Assembly (NCBI GenBank): GCA_018061745.1
Contig: JAGOTN010000001.1
Location: 1 to 36,018 of the forward strand
Direction: 5' to 3'
DNA length: 36,018 nucleotides
DNA from: Minisyncoccota bacterium
Lineage (GTDB): Bacteria > Patescibacteriota > Minisyncoccia > Phycocordibacterales > JAACPR01
The notes beneath the pieces were generated by a model. That model did not search any database. It was given only the letters and a program-made list of their open reading frames with translations, and had not been told where the DNA came from. Positions 23,750 to 30,551 of this stretch are shown piece after piece (the stretch's first letter is position 1; each line of letters begins with the position of its first letter). The position numbers and the translations under genes are program-made.

Positions 23750-24286
23750 ATGTCAGAAAACGCAACAATAGATAATATCAATAATGATGAGGTACGGCTT
23801 TACGAGCTAGGTATTAACCTTATCCCAACTCTTGAAGAAAAAGTTCAAGGAGAGTTTGAAGGAATCAAAATAATTATCAAAAACCACGGTGGGGAAATCG
23901 TTTCAGAATCTACTCCTGTAACTATTCCTTTAGCTTATACAATGATTAAAAACATTGATTCTAAAAACATCAAATACAACAACGCTTCATTTGGTTGGGT
24001 TAAATTCAACATCACTCCAGATCAAATTGAACTAATTAAAGAAGAATTAGATCTAAACGCTGAAATATTAAGATACGTTATTCTAAAAACTACAGAAGCA
24101 GCAAATACGACTTCTGAAGTTATTGCAGAATCTTTGTCAAAGAAAAGTGAAGTTTCAGACGATAGAAAAAAGAGACGATCATCAGATGATGATGCTGAAG
24201 TTGTAGAAGAGGTTGTTGCTGAGGAAGTTGTGAATGCTGAAGAAGTTGACGAAGCAATTGAAGCTCTAGTTTCTGAAGATAAATAA
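23750..24286 (+). CDS. rpsF: 30S ribosomal protein S6 with a long acidic C-terminal extension
   Basis: The 178 residues comprise an S6 fold at about 14-115 (VRLYELGINLIPTLEE, the central YTMIKNIDSKNIKYNNASFG strand region, then LRYVILKT) and a C-terminal tail of about 60 residues. The tail has a basic patch (KKRR, about 140-143) followed by Glu/Asp/Val-rich sequence. S6 normally has 95-135 residues. It binds S18 on the platform of the small subunit, and rpsR (S18) lies two genes downstream in the standard rpsF-ssb-rpsR order. The start at 23750 is set by the -10 box 7 nt upstream; the in-frame TTG at 23714 belongs to the -35. Confidence 0.9.
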   Translation: MSENATIDNINNDEVRLYELGINLIPTLEEKVQGEFEGIKIIIKNHGGEIVSESTPVTIPLAYTMIKNIDSKNIKYNNASFGWVKFNITPDQIELIKEELDLNAEILRYVILKTTEAANTTSEVIAESLSKKSEVSDDRKKRRSSDDDAEVVEEVVAEEVVNAEEVDEAIEALVSEDK

Positions 24287-24296
24287 TAAATAAAAA

Positions 24297-24326
24297 AGAC
24301 CTAAAATCTAGCTAAAGGTCTAGATT
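24297..24326 (+). promoter_or_regulatory. Two mutually exclusive hairpins between rpsF and ssb
   Basis: AGACCT (24297-24302) can pair with AGGTCT (24316-24321), and AATCTAG (24305-24311) with CTAGATT (24320-24326). The two stems share bases and cannot form together. This could be an attenuator or a processing site; there is no strong T-run directly after either stem. Confidence 0.4.
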
Positions 24327-24362
24327 GACTACTACCATCATCTCTGCGAACATAATAGATGT

Positions 24363-24824
24363 ATGTATTTAAATAAAGCAATAATAGTAGGTAACCTTAC
24401 AAGAGATCCGGAACAAAAAGCATTACCAAATGGTATGTCAGTTTGTCAGTTTTCATTAGCTACAAATCGTGTTTGGAAGGATCAAAGTGGGGCGAAACAA
24501 GAGTCAACAGATTATCATAATATCGTAGTTTTTGGTCGCCAAGCAGAGACAGCTTCACAATATTTAAAGAAAGGTCAAAGTGTAATGATTGAAGGTAGAA
24601 TCCAAACAAGAAGTTGGGATAACCAAGCCGGACAGAAACAATACAGAACAGAGATCGTTGCTGACAAGGTTCAATTTGGACCAAAAACAGGCAGTGGGGA
24701 GGGTTATACTCCAAAGACTGGTTCTTCATCAAATTCTTCAGCACCAGCCGAAATGCCCCAAGAAGATGGTGGTCAAATCGAATATCCTGCAGACGAAATA
24801 AACCCAGAAGACATTCCTTTTTAA
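24363..24824 (+). CDS. ssb: Single-stranded DNA-binding protein
   Basis: The 153-residue SSB has an N-terminal OB fold (about residues 1-110): NKAIIVGNLTRDPE, QFSLATNRVWKD, YHNIVVFGRQAE, and QSVMIEGRIQTRSWDNQ. A flexible Gly/Ser/Pro linker follows, and the protein ends in EDIPF, matching the acidic, Phe-ended tail that recruits partner proteins. It coats single-stranded DNA in replication and repair. It sits between rpsF and rpsR. I keep the ATG at 24363; another ATG 4 nt upstream is out of frame. Confidence 0.96.
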   Translation: MYLNKAIIVGNLTRDPEQKALPNGMSVCQFSLATNRVWKDQSGAKQESTDYHNIVVFGRQAETASQYLKKGQSVMIEGRIQTRSWDNQAGQKQYRTEIVADKVQFGPKTGSGEGYTPKTGSSSNSSAPAEMPQEDGGQIEYPADEINPEDIPF

Positions 24825-24830
24825 GGCCAG

Positions 24831-24859
24831 TTGCGCATCTTAAAGAGTTTGTGTATAGT
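24831..24859 (+). promoter_or_regulatory. Promoter of rpsR
   Basis: TTGCGC (24831-24836), a 17-nt spacer and TATAGT (24854-24859). The ATG is 10 nt further on, so the leader would be about 3 nt. Confidence 0.6.
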
Positions 24860-24869
24860 GTTCCAACCT

Positions 24870-25070
24870 ATGACAAATGATTATTTTAATCAAAAAAATA
24901 TAAAGACAATCGATTACAAGGATTTAGATCACTTGAAGCGTTTTATCAATCCAAACGGACGGATTCTTTCTAGAAAAAGAACTGGTCTTTCTGCTAAGCA
25001 CCAAAGACAAGTTGAGAGCGCAATCAAGAGATCTCGGTTTATGGGATTGATGCCGTTTATCACTCGATAA
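24870..25070 (+). CDS. rpsR: 30S ribosomal protein S18
   Basis: The 66-residue protein carries the S18 core: a hydrophobic/basic segment ending LKRFINPNGRILSRKRTGLS, then KHQRQVESAIKRSRFMGLMPF. S18 pairs with S6 on the 30S platform. The frame opens earlier, at a TTG at 24831, but that TTG is the -35 box and the extra residues do not match S18. The ATG at 24870 gives the usual compact length. A strong composite hairpin terminator follows within 40 nt. Confidence 0.93.
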   Translation: MTNDYFNQKNIKTIDYKDLDHLKRFINPNGRILSRKRTGLSAKHQRQVESAIKRSRFMGLMPFITR

Positions 25071-25073
25071 ACA

Positions 25074-25206
25074 AAAATATAATCTTGGGTATTTCGTACC
25101 CGCGATAAAACAAAACAGAGATGCAAATGCATCTCTGTTTTGTTTTTCGCTTTGCTCGCCGTTTAGGACGGCTCCGCAATGTGCTCAGTACCCAAGATTA
25201 TATTTT
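25074..25206 (+). repeat. Composite palindrome after rpsR: 18-bp outer arms with nested hairpins
   Basis: Outer arms at 25074-25091 and 25189-25206 match perfectly over 18 bp. They enclose a 19-bp perfect inner hairpin (arms 25107-25125 and 25128-25146) followed by a T-rich stretch, which is a strong intrinsic terminator for rpsR. A smaller GCCGT/ACGGC hairpin (25158-25162 with 25168-25172) follows. Apart from these structures, the gap between rpsR and the gene at 25329 holds only that gene's promoter. Confidence 0.82.
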
Positions 25207-25275
25207 CACTTATAGTAATAAACGGCTTCAATCTCAATATAGAGAAATACGACATTGAAAGGTTGATAAGGTAAG

Positions 25276-25304
25276 TTGGATTTTGGGGTGGTGTGGTGTA
25301 TTTT
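25276..25304 (+). promoter_or_regulatory. Candidate promoter of the 25329 gene
   Basis: TTGGAT (25276-25281), a 17-nt spacer and TATTTT (25299-25304). The predicted leader of about 18 nt contains AAAGGAA, a Shine-Dalgarno sequence, 11 nt before the ATG. That is rare in this window. Confidence 0.5.
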
Positions 25305-25328
25305 TATCTATGAAAGGAACTTTTTATT

Positions 25329-25760
25329 ATGCCCGGTACATTAGGACAACAAGATTTTTTTGAATCGTTCAATCTGCCAGAGGAAGGTTATCCACCACCC
25401 TCCACTGAAACGTCATCTGTTTATCCTGTCTCCAAAGACACATTGTCTGTAGATGAAAATCAACCAGATTTGTTTTCTTTCGAGAGAACAAAACCAGATG
25501 CAATTCAAGAGGCCCTGAAAAGAACTCAGCCAGCACAGCTTCTCTGGGTCGGTGATCCAAAACCAGGAGATGATCACATGGTGCTTACGAATGATCCTAA
25601 GCCTGGTGATTTCACCGAAGAAGACGAATACTGGGGACCACAAAGTCCCAAACGCAGAATAAGGCCAATCACAGGATTAGATATGGCTGCTGTCGTCATC
25701 TGTCTTGATGCTATTGATGCTCTAAAGAGTGTCGAGCTTCAGGATAAATGGATATCATGA
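25329..25760 (+). CDS. Hypothetical protein, 143 aa
   Basis: I do not recognise this protein. The first 75 residues are rich in Pro, Ser, Glu and Asp and are probably disordered. A DPKPGD motif occurs twice (around residues 77 and 92), and the C-terminus forms a short helix-rich segment. There is no signal peptide or membrane helix. Unlike the housekeeping genes around it, it has a Shine-Dalgarno sequence, and its codon use is somewhat richer in GC. It has its own promoter and a TTCG-loop terminator at 25770-25798, so it is another free-standing orphan gene. Confidence 0.68.
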   Translation: MPGTLGQQDFFESFNLPEEGYPPPSTETSSVYPVSKDTLSVDENQPDLFSFERTKPDAIQEALKRTQPAQLLWVGDPKPGDDHMVLTNDPKPGDFTEEDEYWGPQSPKRRIRPITGLDMAAVVICLDAIDALKSVELQDKWIS

Positions 25761-25769
25761 GTATCTTTT

Positions 25770-25798
25770 AGAGGGTCTTCGGACCCTCTTTTTCTTTA
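25770..25798 (+). terminator. Intrinsic terminator of the 25329-25760 gene
   Basis: AGAGGGTC (25770-25777) pairs with GACCCTCT (25782-25789) around a TTCG tetraloop, followed by a T-rich tail. Confidence 0.88.
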
Positions 25799-25863
25799 CT
25801 TAAATTTTATTTGTTAATGCAGAGAGTGGGGAATTTATGGAACTACTTTTAAAATTTATAGCA

Positions 25864-25947
25864 AAATATCTCCAAATTATTATTTTCTGAAACATCTGCA
25901 GACCGAAGGTCGAAGCCGTTGAAGAAAATAATAATTTGGAGATATTT
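25864..25947 (-). terminator. Conserved-loop hairpin terminator, copy C, after efp
   Basis: Arms at 25864-25888 and 25923-25947 form a perfect 25-bp stem around a 34-nt loop (25889-25922). Read on the minus strand the loop has the same ends as copies A and B, TCAACGGCTTCG and CAGATGTTTC. Its inner hairpin GACC-ttc-GGTC is changed in a compensated way from GGCC...GGCC. It begins 13 nt after the efp stop. The trailing T-run is weaker than in A and B. Confidence 0.83.
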
Positions 25948-25960
25948 AGTTTTGAACTAT

Positions 25961-26539
25961 TTAAACCCTTTCTGTATATTGCCCAGTCTCTGTATTAACT
26001 CGAATAACATCACCAACCTCCACAAAAGTCGGAGTTGTAACCATCGCTCCAGTTTCAACTTTTACTTTTTTATCACCACCACTAGCTGTACTTCCTTTGA
26101 TACTTGGTGGAGCTTCAATAACTTTCAATTCAACTTTAATTGGCAGGGAAAGGCCAATAATTCTTTCGCCAAAATATAGAGCGTCATATTCAGTGTCTTC
26201 CTTCATGTACATAATTTTTTCAGCTAAAACTGATTCATCTACTTCAAATCTTTTACTTTTATCATGAGGATCTGAAAACCAATATTCAGTTACACCGCTT
26301 TGCCGATTAAACTTATTGAAAGAATACTTAACAGTCTTCTTTTCAATATAAGCTTCTTCTACGGTGTCTGCATAATGAAAAGTATGCTGACGTGTTCCAC
26401 CAGATATTAGGTTTCTTAACTTTGTTTGGTTAACTGGTTTTCTTTGTTGTTTTCTAGAAACATGAGATTCTAAAACTTCGTATGGATCTCCATCGATAAT
26501 AATAAAACCCCTTTCTTTAACTTCGTTGTAATTTAACAT
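25961..26539 (-). CDS. efp: Translation elongation factor P
   Basis: The 192-residue protein has the three EF-P domains: an N-terminal KOW-like domain (residues 1-65, with TKLRNLISG) and two OB-like domains. The C-terminus VEVGDVIRVNTETGQYTERV is characteristic. EF-P relieves ribosome stalling at proline runs. The loop that normally reads PGKGQ, with its modified residue (K34 in E. coli), is SRKQQRKP at 28-35 here, so the tip is atypical. No EpmA or EpmB gene is in the window. The start at 26539 is set by a promoter whose -10 ends 7 nt upstream; the in-frame TTG at 26575 is the -35. The gene follows recA by 52 nt. Confidence 0.93.
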   Translation of the reverse strand: MLNYNEVKERGFIIIDGDPYEVLESHVSRKQQRKPVNQTKLRNLISGGTRQHTFHYADTVEEAYIEKKTVKYSFNKFNRQSGVTEYWFSDPHDKSKRFEVDESVLAEKIMYMKEDTEYDALYFGERIIGLSLPIKVELKVIEAPPSIKGSTASGGDKKVKVETGAMVTTPTFVEVGDVIRVNTETGQYTERV

Positions 26540-26546
26540 GTTCAGG

Positions 26547-26575
26547 ATTCTATCAAAGTGAATACAGGTGCGCAA
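26547..26575 (-). promoter_or_regulatory. Leaderless promoter of efp
   Basis: On the minus strand: TTGCGC (26575-26570), a 17-nt spacer and TAGAAT (26552-26547), ending exactly 7 nt before the ATG at 26539-26537. Confidence 0.72.
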
Positions 26576-26591
26576 TTTTTAAAAAAGGGAA

Positions 26592-27647
26592 CTAAACAGT
26601 GTCGTTTTTAATTTTTTCTTTAATTTTCTTTAATATTTCGTCTGCAATTTTAATATTCTCTTTTAGAAATGTTCTAGAAGCGTCATATCCTCTTCCAAGT
26701 TTTACTTCACCATAAGAATAAGAAGATCCGGATTTTTGAATTAAATCAAATTTTTCTCCAAGAGCTAGCATTTCTCCTTCTATTGAAATACCTTCATTGT
26801 AAAGAAGATCGAATTCTGTGACTCGGAAGGGAGCTGCCACTTTATTTTTAACAACCTTAACTCTTACTCGTCCTCCCATAATTTCTTCTCCTTTTTTAAT
26901 TTGAGCAATTCTTCGAATATCTAAACGAACAGAAGTGTAAAATTTCAAAGCTTTTCCTCCGGGAGTTGTCTCAGGGTTACCAAACATAACACCAATTTGC
27001 ATTCGGATTTGGTTGATAAAAATAACTACTGTTTTTGATTTAGCTACAATCGCTGTGAGTTTTCTCAAAGCTTGAGACATAAGTCTTGCTTGTTTTCCAA
27101 CGTGATACGCTCCCATATCTCCTTCAATTTCATCTTTCGGTGTAAGTGCAGCAACAGAATCGATTACCACTACATCAATTTTTCCAGAACGTACCAAACT
27201 TTCTACAATCTCTAAAGCTTGTTCTCCTGTGTCTGGTTGTGAAATTAGAAGCTCATCTAAATTAACTCCAATCTTTTTTGCATACTCAGGATCTAATGCA
27301 TGTTCAGCATCAACGAAAGCACAAATACCATGTTTCTTTTGAGCTTCTGCAACAATGTGAAGTGAAAGGGTAGTCTTTCCTGAAGATTCCGGACCAAAAA
27401 TCTCGATAATTCTTCCTCGAGGAACTCCACCAACTCCTAATGCTTCATCAAGTCCAATTGATCCTGTAGGAATAGAGTCAACACCAACTCTTGGTTTGTC
27501 TCCCAATTTCATAATCGCGTCATCACCAAACTTTGTTTTGATTTCTCGAATTGTGTCCTCGATATTCTTAGAAGAATTTCTTTCTCCACTATTATCTGAT
27601 TCTTTAATTACTTTTTTTTCTTTTGCTGCTTTCTTTTTTATTGCCAT
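26592..27647 (-). CDS. recA: RecA recombinase
   Basis: The 351 residues are full length. After a Lys-rich N-terminal extension comes the core, with Walker A GPESSGKTT, the Walker B-like VVVIDSVAALTPK, loop L1 (DEIEGDMGAYHVGKQARLMSQ), and the FINQIRMQIGVMFGNPETTPGG segment with loop L2. RecA forms filaments on single-stranded DNA for homologous recombination. It is transcribed with ftsK and the small membrane protein upstream. efp, downstream, has its own promoter. RecO and SSB, its partners, are also in this window. Confidence 0.97.
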   Translation of the reverse strand: MAIKKKAAKEKKVIKESDNSGERNSSKNIEDTIREIKTKFGDDAIMKLGDKPRVGVDSIPTGSIGLDEALGVGGVPRGRIIEIFGPESSGKTTLSLHIVAEAQKKHGICAFVDAEHALDPEYAKKIGVNLDELLISQPDTGEQALEIVESLVRSGKIDVVVIDSVAALTPKDEIEGDMGAYHVGKQARLMSQALRKLTAIVAKSKTVVIFINQIRMQIGVMFGNPETTPGGKALKFYTSVRLDIRRIAQIKKGEEIMGGRVRVKVVKNKVAAPFRVTEFDLLYNEGISIEGEMLALGEKFDLIQKSGSSYSYGEVKLGRGYDASRTFLKENIKIADEILKKIKEKIKNDTV

Positions 27648-27689
27648 GGTTGTATTTTAACTTATTAGTAATTAAATTCTTATAAAAAA

Positions 27690-28121
27690 TTAATCAAGTG
27701 ACGATGAAGATGTTGTTGAGACAGGGGAACTACTAGAAGTTTCTATTGGAACTTCTGGAACATTAATTTTAGTAGGTTCTCCGTCGTATGTGTACCAAAG
27801 AATTTTTTCGGTAGATCTTTCAAATCTGTCACGTGCGTCGATCTTAATTATACTTGTCCCTGGAGATAACAGCAATTTTTCCCGAAACTCGTCATTTTCA
27901 TTAATATAAATAGGATTTCCATTCATACTTATAAAAGAGGTGTTTCTAGCTTTTCCGAATATTTCTATAAAAGGAGTATCAAAAGACATTCCATTCTCAG
28001 GACTAAAAATTTGAATTTGTGGACCAGCGATCAAAAGTCGGGCGTTAAAAAAGCCATATATTAATATAAGAATTAATACAGAGATTGTTCCTGTAATGAT
28101 TAGTTTTTTTCTGAATTTCAT
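27690..28121 (-). CDS. Membrane-anchored protein with one Ig-like domain, 143 aa
   Basis: A basic N-terminus (KFRKK) is followed by one membrane helix (about residues 8-27). A single beta-sandwich domain (about residues 33-112) has the pattern IQIFSPENGMSFDTPFIEI then ISMNGNPIYINENDEF, as in glucodextranase-B-like or bacterial Ig-like domains. A Ser/Thr-rich tail of about 15 residues ends the protein. It is anchored in the cytoplasmic membrane with the Ig domain outside. Its function is unknown. It lies 8 nt after ftsK and 42 nt before recA, in the same operon. Confidence 0.8.
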   Translation of the reverse strand: MKFRKKLIITGTISVLILILIYGFFNARLLIAGPQIQIFSPENGMSFDTPFIEIFGKARNTSFISMNGNPIYINENDEFREKLLLSPGTSIIKIDARDRFERSTEKILWYTYDGEPTKINVPEVPIETSSSSPVSTTSSSSLD

Positions 28122-28129
28122 TTTTTAAA

Positions 28130-30379
28130 TTAAAATTGCTCGTCCTCTTCAATATCGTAGTTTGTTGGCTGTGGACCAGATGATTGTGTGCCTGCTCCGA
28201 TTACATCTCGTGGTTTTGAGCCATCAGCAGGGCCGACAACACCTCTTTCTTCAAGTAAATCAATCAACCTCGCCGCTCTAGAATAACCAACACGAAGTTT
28301 TCTTTGAATATAAGAAGTTGAAGCTTTTCCAGCAGCTACTACAACTTTTCTTGCTTCATTATAAAGCTCATCATCGTCTCCTGGTTCATCAAACCCTCCC
28401 GCAGCAGCAATTGCATCCATTGGATTGACGTCATTGTTTGCATCACCACCAAGATTTATATCAGAAAGACCTATTACATCTTTATATTGATTTTGTAACC
28501 ACTCTACGACATCTTTCACTTCTTTTTCTGTAATGAAAGCAGATTGTAGACGGATTGGTTGTGACATATCTCCAGAAAGATAAAGCATATCTCCTGCACC
28601 AAGAAGTTTTTCCGCTCCAGGCATGTCTAGAATAGTTCGTGAATCAATTTGTGAAGCTACTTGCAACGCAACTCGAGTAGGGATGTTTGCTTTGATCAAT
28701 CCTGTAATAACATTCACACTCGGTCTTTGTGTAGAGATCAAAAGGTGAATACCCACAGCACGACTCATTTGTGCCAAACGCACAATCGCAGATTCAAGTT
28801 CTCGTGGGTAAGCTTGCATAATATCCGCAAGCTCATCGATTATTACTACTATATAAGGCATTGTCTCAGGAACTTCTGTTTCAGTATCATTTTTAGAAGC
28901 TTTCAAAGCTGGTTCTAAAATATTTGAATGATAAGACTGAATATCTCTTACAGAATGTTCTTCCAAAAGATCATATCGTCTATCCATTTCTTTTGCCGCC
29001 CACTTAAGTGCAAGTATAGCTTTCTTGGCATCAGTGATAACAGGAGTTAGAAGATGAGGAATCTTATTATAAAGAGTAAGCTCCACTCTTTTTGGATCAA
29101 CCATTATAAATTTCAATTGATCTGGATGATTTTTATACAAAAGAGAAGTGATAACAGCGTGAATTGTTACAGATTTTCCAGAACCAGTTGTTCCAGCAAT
29201 AAGTACATGGGGCATTTTTGCAAAGTTTGCAATCGTTGCTTTTCCTGTGATTCCTTTTCCTAAACAAACACTCAATGGTTTTGAAGGGTCATTAAAAGCA
29301 GGGTCTTTGATAAGTGAACCAAGTCCAACTGTAGTTTTGATTGAGTTTGGAATTTCAATACCAACTAAAGATTTTCCAGGAATAGGAGCTTCGACTCGAA
29401 GAGGGTGAGCTGCAAGTGCTAATGAAAGATCATTTTGCAAAGCAATAATTCTTGAAAGTTTAACTCCTTCGGCTGGTTTAAGTGCGTATCTTGTAATAGA
29501 TGGACCAATAGAAACTTCATCCATCTCAACTTGAATACCGAAATTTGAAAGCGTTCTTTTAATTATATTTGCATTTGCTTTCACATCTCCAACTTCTGGC
29601 TTACCTGAATCTTTTTGTAAAAGTGAAAGTGGTGGAGGAGTAAAAGTTTGTTGCGCAGATCTTTTTGCAAAAAATATCAATCCACTAGGTTTGCTATTTT
29701 GTGCCACGACCGGAGCAGAAGAAACCACTGGTACTTGAGCATCGTCCTCGTCGTCTTCAACTTCTTCTGGAATATTTTTCTCAATTCCTTTTGTCAAAAT
29801 CTCATCTTCTTTATCTGATAAATCTTTTTCTTTTTTACTAAATAATTTATTGAAATCAAATTTAAGAGATAAATTGAAAATCACTAAAATTGAAATTAAT
29901 AGAATTGAAAATAGTACGATTAAAGAAACCCAAAAATCTAAAAGTTTTTCCAGAAGAGTTGAAATCAAATTTCCAATCAAACCTCCTTTGTGAAAAATTA
30001 AATCTACAATACCCAATCCAGAAATGAATATAAAAACCGCACCAATAATTTTAGGTATAGCTAAGTTGTGTTTTAAAGATGCTAAAAAGGAAACTCCCAA
30101 AGAAAACAAAATAACAGGAAGTAGATAGTATCCAATTCCAAATAAATAATTAGATATTTTGAAAACTGCATCTCCTAAAAATCCTCCACGACCAAATGCT
30201 GCAAATGAGAGAAAGGCTGCGATTGCAAGAAAGACTATAGCGGTGATAGCTTCTACTGTCTCTTCTTTTAGAAAAGATACTTTCTCTTCTGGAACCTCTC
30301 GCTTATCTTTATTTTTTATTTTTTTTCTAGCCACTTTGGATTGATTAATTGATTGTAATAATTCTCTATATAATAACAC
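28130..30379 (-). CDS. ftsK: DNA translocase FtsK/SpoIIIE
   Basis: This 749-residue protein starts with four to five membrane helices (about residues 45-190). A short acidic, Pro-containing linker (about 190-260) follows, then the RecA-like motor with Walker A AGTTGSGKS, the IIDELADIM Walker B region and LISTQRPSVNVITG. The C-terminal gamma winged helix (about 670-730, with STSYIQRKLRVGYSRAARLID) reads orientation sequences. FtsK pumps chromosomal DNA at the division septum. The start is uncertain: the frame opens with GTG at 30379, and a second GTG at 30334 is equally plausible. Neither has a Shine-Dalgarno motif and there is no ATG nearby. Confidence 0.94.
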   Translation of the reverse strand: MLLYRELLQSINQSKVARKKIKNKDKREVPEEKVSFLKEETVEAITAIVFLAIAAFLSFAAFGRGGFLGDAVFKISNYLFGIGYYLLPVILFSLGVSFLASLKHNLAIPKIIGAVFIFISGLGIVDLIFHKGGLIGNLISTLLEKLLDFWVSLIVLFSILLISILVIFNLSLKFDFNKLFSKKEKDLSDKEDEILTKGIEKNIPEEVEDDEDDAQVPVVSSAPVVAQNSKPSGLIFFAKRSAQQTFTPPPLSLLQKDSGKPEVGDVKANANIIKRTLSNFGIQVEMDEVSIGPSITRYALKPAEGVKLSRIIALQNDLSLALAAHPLRVEAPIPGKSLVGIEIPNSIKTTVGLGSLIKDPAFNDPSKPLSVCLGKGITGKATIANFAKMPHVLIAGTTGSGKSVTIHAVITSLLYKNHPDQLKFIMVDPKRVELTLYNKIPHLLTPVITDAKKAILALKWAAKEMDRRYDLLEEHSVRDIQSYHSNILEPALKASKNDTETEVPETMPYIVVIIDELADIMQAYPRELESAIVRLAQMSRAVGIHLLISTQRPSVNVITGLIKANIPTRVALQVASQIDSRTILDMPGAEKLLGAGDMLYLSGDMSQPIRLQSAFITEKEVKDVVEWLQNQYKDVIGLSDINLGGDANNDVNPMDAIAAAGGFDEPGDDDELYNEARKVVVAAGKASTSYIQRKLRVGYSRAARLIDLLEERGVVGPADGSKPRDVIGAGTQSSGPQPTNYDIEEDEQF

Positions 30380-30478
30380 GCTTATTTCTAGCCACTATGT
30401 GAAAAACTCAGTATTCTTTTTATAAAAGACATTCATAAAAATAAGGATTAAATAAAGGACGCAATGGCTTGGGTAATA

Positions 30479-30531
30479 AAAGACAAAATTACAACACTCA
30501 GTTTACCCCGACACAATTGTATTTTGTCTTT
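30479..30531. repeat. Inverted repeat overlapping the promoter of the winged-helix gene
   Basis: An 11-bp perfect inverted repeat (AAAGACAAAAT at 30479-30489, ATTTTGTCTTT at 30521-30531) surrounds 31 nt. Its right arm overlaps the -35/spacer region of the 30517-30545 promoter, as expected of an operator. The core AAAGACA resembles the ATAAAGGACA repeat inside the gene. Confidence 0.55.
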
Positions 30532-30545
30532 AATTTTTTTAGAAT
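30517..30545 (+). promoter_or_regulatory. Leaderless promoter of the winged-helix gene
   Basis: TTGTAT (30517-30522), a 17-nt spacer and TAGAAT (30540-30545). The ATG at 30552 follows after 6 nt. Confidence 0.6.
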
Positions 30546-30551
30546 GCCTTA

